The position numbers were made by a program, and so were the translations under genes. Shown one piece after another: positions 12,923-17,098 of a stretch of DNA of 17,098 nt. Source of the DNA: an uncultured Collinsella sp. GTDB taxonomy: Bacteria; Actinomycetota; Coriobacteriia; Coriobacteriales; Coriobacteriaceae. How positions within the stretch are numbered: the first letter of the stretch is position 1; the number at the start of each line of letters is the position of its first letter. The DNA lies in NCBI GenBank assembly GCA_959028445.1, contig CAUFRY010000044.1, positions 1-17,098 on the forward strand, in the 5' to 3' direction. The notes under the pieces are model-generated. The model was given only the letters and a program-made list of their open reading frames with translations. It was not told where the DNA came from and searched no databases.

Positions 12923-14998
12923 ATGAGATTCTCGATTATCAGCGAGATCCCTGGCAGGACCCGCCTTCAGTTGGCGGGTCCTGTGCCAGAGAGCGATCTC
13001 GATGCGCTTCTAAAGCTTGGCGGCGACATCGATGGCGTGCGCAAGGTGCGCGTGTATGGCCGCATTGGCCAGATGGCGCTGGAATACGACGAGCCGCGCC
13101 GCGCAAGCGTGCTCGACGCCTTGGGCGCACTCGATGCTCAAGCTATCGCCGATGCCAAGTCGGGTTACGTGATGCAGCTTGAGCCACGCAAGCACAAGCT
13201 CGTTATGGATCTTGCCACGCTTGTCGGCGCCCACTATGCGCGCCGATGGTTCTTGCCGACGCCTCTGCGTGCGGTGTTTGTCGTGGCCGGTTACATGGCA
13301 TTTTTGCGCGCTGCCCTTCATGAGCTGGCGCAGCCGCGCCTGACCGTTCCTGTGCTCGACGCTTCGGCCATCGGCATTTCGTTCGTCAAGCGTGATGTCG
13401 ACACCGCGGGCCAGACGATGTTCCTGCTCAACGTGGGCGAGCTGCTTGAGGACTACACCCGCGCCATGAGCGAAAACGAGCTCATCAACTCGCTGCTCGA
13501 TGTGCCCGACAAGGCGCAAAAGGTGGTCGGTGACACCGAGGTAAGCGTTGCCGCCACCGAGCTCGAGCCCGGCGATCTGGTCGCCGTGCGCACTGGCATG
13601 TCCATCTGCATCGACGGCGTGGTCGAGCAGGGGAGCGCCATGGTCAACCAGGCGACCCTGACCGGCGAGCCGCTGGCCGTCGAGCGCAGCGTGGGCGACG
13701 ACGTGTTCGCCGGCACCGTCGTGGAAGACGGCAGCATCTTGGTGCGCGTGCGCGCCAACACGGCGCAAACCAAACTGCGCTCAATCGTCTCGCTCGTGCA
13801 GACGGCCGACTCGCTCAAGTCCGAGGGCCAGTCGCATATGGAGGACCTTGCCAACAAGATCGTCCCGTGGAACTTCCTGCTCGCGGGCCTGGTTGCGCTT
13901 ACCACCCGCAGCCTCATCAAGACCTCGGCGGCGCTGATGGTCGACTACTCGTGCGCGCTTAAGCTCACGGGTTCCGTTGCCGTCATGACCGCTATGAGCG
14001 ATGCTGCCAAGATGGGCGTCATGGTCAAGGGCGCGAAGTACTTTGAGTCGTTTGCCAAGGCCGATACCATTGTCTTTGACAAGACCGGTACGCTGACCGA
14101 GGCCCAGCCGCGTCTTGCCTGCGTGCTCACCACCGATGGCTGGAGCGAGGACGAGGTCCTGCGCCTTTCCGCCTGCTTAGAGGAGCATTTCCCGCATCCG
14201 GTGGCGCGTGCCGTGGTCAATGCGGCACGTGAGCGCGGGCTCGAGCACCGCGAGCGCCATGCTGCCGTCGAGTACATCGTGGCGCACGGCATCGCTTCGT
14301 CCATCGAAGGGCGTCGCGCCATCATCGGTTCTGCGCACTTTGTATTTGAGGACGAGGGCGCGCAGCTCGAGTCCGACATTAAGGAGCAAATCGAGTCCCA
14401 GATGCAGGGCCTGTCGCCGCTATATCTGGCGGTCGACGGTACCGTTGTGGGCGTGCTCGGTATCGAGGACCCGCTTAAGCCCGGGGTCCGTGAGGCCATC
14501 GCCGACCTGCATGCGTTGGGCGTTAAGCACGTGGTCATGCTCACGGGCGACTCGGAGCGCACGGCCGAGCGCATTGCTCGCGAGGCAGGTGTCGATGAGT
14601 TTAAGGCCGAGCTGCTGCCCGAGGACAAGTACGCGTATGTGGAGCGGATTAAGCGCGAGGGGCGCCACGTTGCCATGGTGGGCGACGGCGTCAACGACTC
14701 ACCGGCGCTGGGCCTGGCCGATGTGGGTCTGGCCATGGGCGGTGGAAGCGACATCGCCAAGGAGGTCGCCGACATCATCTTGACCGACACGGATCTCGCC
14801 GCGATCGTGCGCCTGCGCCGCATGAGCCAGGGCCTCATTGATCGTCTGACGAGCTCCTACTCTAAGGTGATGCTCACCAACTCGGCGCTGTTGGCATTGG
14901 GTATTACTGGCATGATCACTCCGCAGACGTCGTCACTGCTGCACAACGGCTCAACGATCGCCTACAGCCTGGGCAACGCGAAGGCGTACCTGCGTTAG
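12923..14998 (+). CDS. P1B-type heavy-metal ATPase with Ser-Cys-Ala membrane motif
   Basis: A 691-residue ATP-driven metal pump of the cytoplasmic membrane, probably an exporter. Residues 1 to about 70 form a ferredoxin-like HMA_2 domain with IPGRTRLQL in place of a CxxC metal site. The actuator TGE is at 247-249, the phosphorylated Asp386 in DKTGT, the P1B-specific HP dipeptide at 425-426, and the hinge GDGVND at 587-592. The membrane metal-site motif reads VDYSCALKL (Ser343-Cys344-Ala345, Asp341 nearby) where copper pumps have CPC and cobalt-type pumps SPC; the usual proline is absent. This suggests a metal such as Mn, Fe or Zn rather than Cu, which is inference. The RBS is weak (CAGG at 12911), so translation is probably coupled to the small membrane protein upstream. 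Confidence 0.92.
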   Translation: MRFSIISEIPGRTRLQLAGPVPESDLDALLKLGGDIDGVRKVRVYGRIGQMALEYDEPRRASVLDALGALDAQAIADAKSGYVMQLEPRKHKLVMDLATLVGAHYARRWFLPTPLRAVFVVAGYMAFLRAALHELAQPRLTVPVLDASAIGISFVKRDVDTAGQTMFLLNVGELLEDYTRAMSENELINSLLDVPDKAQKVVGDTEVSVAATELEPGDLVAVRTGMSICIDGVVEQGSAMVNQATLTGEPLAVERSVGDDVFAGTVVEDGSILVRVRANTAQTKLRSIVSLVQTADSLKSEGQSHMEDLANKIVPWNFLLAGLVALTTRSLIKTSAALMVDYSCALKLTGSVAVMTAMSDAAKMGVMVKGAKYFESFAKADTIVFDKTGTLTEAQPRLACVLTTDGWSEDEVLRLSACLEEHFPHPVARAVVNAARERGLEHRERHAAVEYIVAHGIASSIEGRRAIIGSAHFVFEDEGAQLESDIKEQIESQMQGLSPLYLAVDGTVVGVLGIEDPLKPGVREAIADLHALGVKHVVMLTGDSERTAERIAREAGVDEFKAELLPEDKYAYVERIKREGRHVAMVGDGVNDSPALGLADVGLAMGGGSDIAKEVADIILTDTDLAAIVRLRRMSQGLIDRLTSSYSKVMLTNSALLALGITGMITPQTSSLLHNGSTIAYSLGNAKAYLR

Positions 14999-15017
14999 CG
15001 TTTTCGATTGAGTATAT

Positions 15018-15070
15018 GGCCTGCATTCGGGCGGCACCGCAGCCGTCAGGGTGCAGGCCTTCTTTTGTTT
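15018..15070 (+). terminator. Rho-independent terminator after the metal ATPase
   Basis: GGCCTGCA (15018-15025) pairs with TGCAGGCC (15052-15059), with a GC-rich foldable loop, followed by TTCTTTTGTTT. Its T-tract overlaps the -35 of the next promoter, so the two units are packed end to end. Confidence 0.85.
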
Positions 15071-15116
15071 GACCGTGTGCTATCAGCCATTTATAGTGGT
15101 GCTAGCAGTGATAGCA
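15069..15116 (+). promoter_or_regulatory. Promoter and operator of the RelB-PIN toxin-antitoxin operon
   Basis: TTGACC (15069-15074) and TATAGT (15092-15097) are separated by 17 bp, a strong promoter. TGCTATCA (15078-15085) and TGATAGCA (15109-15116) form a perfect 8-bp inverted repeat whose arms flank the -10, and GCTAGC (15101-15106) is a further palindrome between them. Ribbon-helix-helix antitoxins commonly repress their own operon through such sites. Confidence 0.75.
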
Positions 15117-15137
15117 TGCGGGAGGAGCGTGATCAAT

Positions 15138-15491
15138 ATGAGCGTTGCTGGCAGTATGGCGCAGGTAAATGTTCGCGTGGATCGCTCGGTTAAAGAGCGT
15201 GCCGAGGAGGCGCTGCGACTATCGGGTGGAACGCTGCCCGACCTTATTAAAAAAGTCGTGGCCAAGGTTGCGCAGGGCGGCGGTTCGTGTGAGGAAATCC
15301 TTGAGGCCGTTAACGACCGGCAGCGGGGTGCCGCACTGGATTCTCCGTTTGCCGCATCTTGGGCGGCGGCGGATCAGCTTTACGCGGACCTGGGTATCGA
15401 TACGTCGCCTGTATCCGACGATCGCGATTGGGACGCAATCTATTCCGACGCCATGGATGAGCATTATCGCCAAAAGGGGATGATCCAGTGA
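15138..15491 (+). CDS. RelB/DinJ-like antitoxin
   Basis: Predicted protein of 117 residues. GGGAGGAG at 15120-15127 precedes ATG 15138 by ten bases; ATG 15156 (MAQVNVRV) is a possible internal start. After it, AQVNVRVDRSVKERAEEALR has the ribbon-helix-helix pattern of RelB/DinJ antitoxins: a beta-strand followed by a helix with charged residues, then LPDLIKKVVAKVAQ as the second helix. The C-terminal part (after about residue 65) is acidic and probably disordered until it binds the toxin. The protein should dimerise on DNA, repress the operon through the inverted repeat upstream and neutralise the toxin. It overlaps the toxin start by 4 nt. RelB proteins usually pair with RelE/YafQ-type toxins; here the partner is a PIN-domain protein. 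Confidence 0.82.
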   Translation: MSVAGSMAQVNVRVDRSVKERAEEALRLSGGTLPDLIKKVVAKVAQGGGSCEEILEAVNDRQRGAALDSPFAASWAAADQLYADLGIDTSPVSDDRDWDAIYSDAMDEHYRQKGMIQ

Positions 15492-16003
15492 GTGGGGCGC
15501 CTCTCAAGATCATGGTGGACGCCAACGTATGGGTTGATTCATTTTGCGTCGACCATGCCGAGTCGCTTGCCGCGCGTGCGTTTATTGGGCAGGCGGCGGA
15601 GACGGGGGCATTGCTGTTCTTTCCGGTGCATATCGCCAAGGACGTGCTGTACGTTGTCCAACACGAGCTGAAGCGTAGCGTTCTTGCCAGCGGGGGAGCG
15701 CTCGACGAGGCTTCTGCCCGAGCGATTGGCGGTGCGGCGTTGGCGTTTGTTCGGAACATGACCGAAAACGCCACGGCCGTGGGTGCAGATGCGTCGGACC
15801 TTTGGCTGGCCGACAAATACTTAGCGCTCCATCGCGACTACGAGGACAACTTGGTGCTCGCCGCGTGCAAGCGCGCGCAGGTCGATTACTTGGTGACTAA
15901 CGATCTCAAGCTGCTCGAACATGCCGATCTTGCAGCGAAGACCCCGCGCCAAATGATGCCGATTCTTGCTTTGGCCGAACGCGGCGGCGCGGCTATCGGT
16001 TGA
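15488..16003 (+). CDS. PIN-domain toxin (VapC-like ribonuclease)
   Basis: A 171-residue protein starting at GTG 15488, overlapping the antitoxin stop by four bases, with AAGGGGA at 15474-15480 as ribosome site. PIN toxins are metal-dependent RNases that cut tRNA, rRNA or mRNA. The acidic residues fit: Asp11 in IMVDANVWVDSF, Asp52 or Glu60 in the DVLYVVQHELKR helix, Glu119/Asp120 in YEDNLVLAAC, and Asp139 in YLVTNDLKLL. It is longer than the ~130 residues common for VapC; the extra length is partly a helical region between about 66 and 110. Its GC-rich codons resemble the host genes. Activity is expected because the acidic cluster is intact; the RNA target is unknown. Confidence 0.85.
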   Translation: MSGAPLKIMVDANVWVDSFCVDHAESLAARAFIGQAAETGALLFFPVHIAKDVLYVVQHELKRSVLASGGALDEASARAIGGAALAFVRNMTENATAVGADASDLWLADKYLALHRDYEDNLVLAACKRAQVDYLVTNDLKLLEHADLAAKTPRQMMPILALAERGGAAIG

Positions 16004-16015
16004 CGCGAACTGTTT

Positions 16016-16052
16016 GCGGGCCTCTTGGACGACGATGCGCCAAGGGACCCGC
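16016..16052. terminator. Hairpin between convergent genes, likely bidirectional terminator
   Basis: Arms 16016-16028 and 16040-16052 pair over 13 positions with one mismatch and one G·T wobble, loop 11 nt. It lies between the toxin stop and the stop of the minus-strand gene. T-runs are weak on both sides, so efficiency is uncertain. Confidence 0.5.
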
Positions 16053-16061
16053 GTCTGCTAT

Positions 16062-16496
16062 TTACAAAAGCTCGGCCTTAATGGTGGGACTTTCTGCGAG
16101 CTGTTCGGCTGCCTTTTCGTCGGAATCGTTTAGCGCTGCCAGGCTGCGGTAGACCCACTCGTTGACCTGGGTGTTCTTGACGCCTGCGGTCTGCATAAGG
16201 GCGCCTACCTCGTGGATTGCTGCAAACAGATCGGCCTTGGGACCCGCGAGCTCGACCTCGATGCCGTGGTAGGCGGCCACACCGCGGTTCTCGCTTACGT
16301 GGTCGATAAAGCCCTCGACGGTCTCAAACTGCTGGGCGAGAGCTGCATCATCGTCAGCTTCCAGCGCGACGAGTGCGTTCGATACCGTGAGGGCGGGATG
16401 CCCGCAGGGGACAAAGCCCTCGATGACATCCATAGCTTCGGTAATGGTTGAGCCCAGGCCTGCGAGGGCATTGACGAGCTGCTGCTTGGTATCCAT
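16062..16496 (-). CDS. Small acidic soluble protein of unknown function
   Basis: A 144-residue protein on the minus strand that I do not recognise. The ATG at 16496 is preceded by GAAAGGA five bases upstream, a good ribosome site, which supports a real gene. A possible -10 TATATT lies at 16538-16533 on the same strand. The protein is rich in Ala, Glu and Asp, looks mostly helical, and has no signal peptide or membrane segment. One conserved-looking patch is FVPCGHPALTVSNAL, with its only cysteine next to a histidine; the rest shows no catalytic motif I can name. It converges on the toxin gene and diverges from the tmRNA, so it appears to be a single-gene unit. Confidence 0.75.
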   Translation of the reverse strand: MDTKQQLVNALAGLGSTITEAMDVIEGFVPCGHPALTVSNALVALEADDDAALAQQFETVEGFIDHVSENRGVAAYHGIEVELAGPKADLFAAIHEVGALMQTAGVKNTQVNEWVYRSLAALNDSDEKAAEQLAESPTIKAELL

Positions 16497-16610
16497 AACG
16501 GTCCTTTCGACGGGTCAATTTTGCTTGGCGAAAATATACGTGACGCGATCGGTAGCAAAAGTGCGAAGTGCGGCGCACATTGGGGTCTTCACAGCTCGTG
16601 CATAGAACAG

Positions 16611-16637
16611 TTGTCTGCCTTTAGAACGTGGTAAGAT
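16611..16637 (+). promoter_or_regulatory. Candidate tmRNA promoter
   Basis: TTGTCT (16611-16616) and TAAGAT (16632-16637) are good hexamers but only 15 bp apart. They lie about 100 bp before the mature tmRNA 5' end, so a precursor leader would be removed by processing. Confidence 0.4.
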
Positions 16638-16644
16638 AGCTATC

Positions 16645-16713
16645 CACGAGCGGGGTTCACCCGCGTGTTCCTTGAAAAGTCGACGGTTATCGGGTGTTTG
16701 CAGGCCCGATACC
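16645..16713 (+). other. Two hairpins in the tmRNA precursor leader
   Basis: GCGGG-GTTCA-CCCGC (16650-16664, extended by CAC/GTG around a 2-nt bulge) and TATCGGG-N10-CCCGATA (16688-16711, plus GG/CC) lie between the promoter and the tmRNA. They may protect or guide processing of the precursor. No T-run follows the second. Structure is seen, role inferred. Confidence 0.4.
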
Positions 16714-16734
16714 ATCCAGACTTTCCCAACATTC

Positions 16735-17098
16735 GGGGGCGACTGGTTTCGACACGATAGCTCTGAGAGAGGAAGCAAGCCGAGGTCTCCTCGCCTCGTT
16801 AAACAGGGGTACCGTCAAATTGAATTGACAACAACTCTTCTTTTGAGCCTATGGCTCTCGCTGCTTAGTTTATAGCGGCGCGTCAACCCGGTGATTTCCC
16901 CGACACCGGCGCGACGTCATGTTAGGGGAATGCTCCCGCGCACGTAATCGGTATGGCGCGGGCTAAGACCGAACCGGTTGGGATGCCGCGAGCGTGTCGC
17001 TGCGCGCAAAGCGTCCGAGACTAAACCAGCGACTGAGCTTGGAGATGCCAATCAGGGGGCTTTCGTGGACCGGAGTTCGATTCTCCGCGCCTCCACCA
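16735..17098 (+). ncRNA. ssrA: Transfer-messenger RNA (tmRNA)
   Basis: A complete 364-nt tmRNA that rescues stalled ribosomes and tags the incomplete protein for degradation. The 5' end GGGGGCG pairs with CGCCTCC before the 3' ACCA, giving a 7-bp acceptor stem with one G·U pair; the T-arm GGAG-TTCGATT-CTCC is intact; the GACTGGTTTCGAC stretch after the 5' end is typical of tmRNA. The tag frame ends at TAG 16866-16868 and encodes DNNSSFEPMALAA if the resume codon is GAC at 16827; an in-frame TGA at 16821 limits it upstream, so at most Ile could precede. The sequence between tag and 3' end folds into the expected pseudoknot region, with several GC stems. CCA is encoded. The window stops on its last base. 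Confidence 0.96.

Noticed and set aside
1..17098. CRISPR array, tRNA or rRNA genes
   Set aside because: No regularly spaced direct repeats were seen, and the only tRNA-like fold noticed belongs to the tmRNA.

Overview
The window looks like a chromosomal stretch from a GC-rich actinobacterium of the Coriobacteriia, most likely Collinsella or a close relative. This placement is inferred. It rests on codon choice in the core genes, the protein sequences, a gatCAB operon, a class C sortase and a tmRNA whose tag ends MALAA. No database search was possible.

Layout. 1-1130: a winged-helix, AbiEi-like antitoxin or regulator behind a palindrome-rich promoter, with no intact partner gene. 1226-2164: a stand-alone class C (pilus-type) sortase. 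2165-2468: two strong intergenic hairpins, then the gatC promoter. 2469-5970: gatC-gatA-gatB, one operon with 1-nt overlaps, encoding the tRNA-dependent amidotransferase; GatB carries an extra segment of about 60 residues. 5971-6313: a near-perfect 38-bp inverted repeat, an intrinsic terminator, and a mirror-symmetric pair of TGTGA-N6-TCACG operators. 6314-7678: an AAA/DUF4143 ATPase with less GC-biased codons. 7743-8747 (minus strand): an AraC-family regulator, divergent from 8863-12447, two adjacent half-size ABC transporter subunits that probably form a heterodimer. 12448-12658: a REP-like hairpin and a promoter with a structured leader. 12659-14998: a small Gly-rich membrane protein and a P1B-type metal ATPase with an unusual Ser-Cys-Ala metal-site motif, recalling the mycobacterial PacL-Ctp pairing. 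15018-16003: a terminator, then an operator-controlled toxin-antitoxin pair that joins a RelB/DinJ-like antitoxin to a PIN-domain toxin. 16062-16496 (minus strand): an unrecognised small acidic protein. 16735-17098: a complete tmRNA ending exactly at the window's last base.

How the parts work together. The core functions are GatCAB (mischarged tRNA correction) and tmRNA (ribosome rescue). Around them lie accessory modules, each with its own regulatory DNA: the AbiEi-like gene, the ATPase with twin palindromes, the AraC/ABC pair with 21-bp-spaced direct repeats, the metal ATPase pair, and the TA module. The strongest leads for something under-described are the small membrane protein plus SCA-type P-ATPase, the twin operator in front of the DUF4143 ATPase, the RelB-PIN hybrid with its operator, and the GatB insertion.
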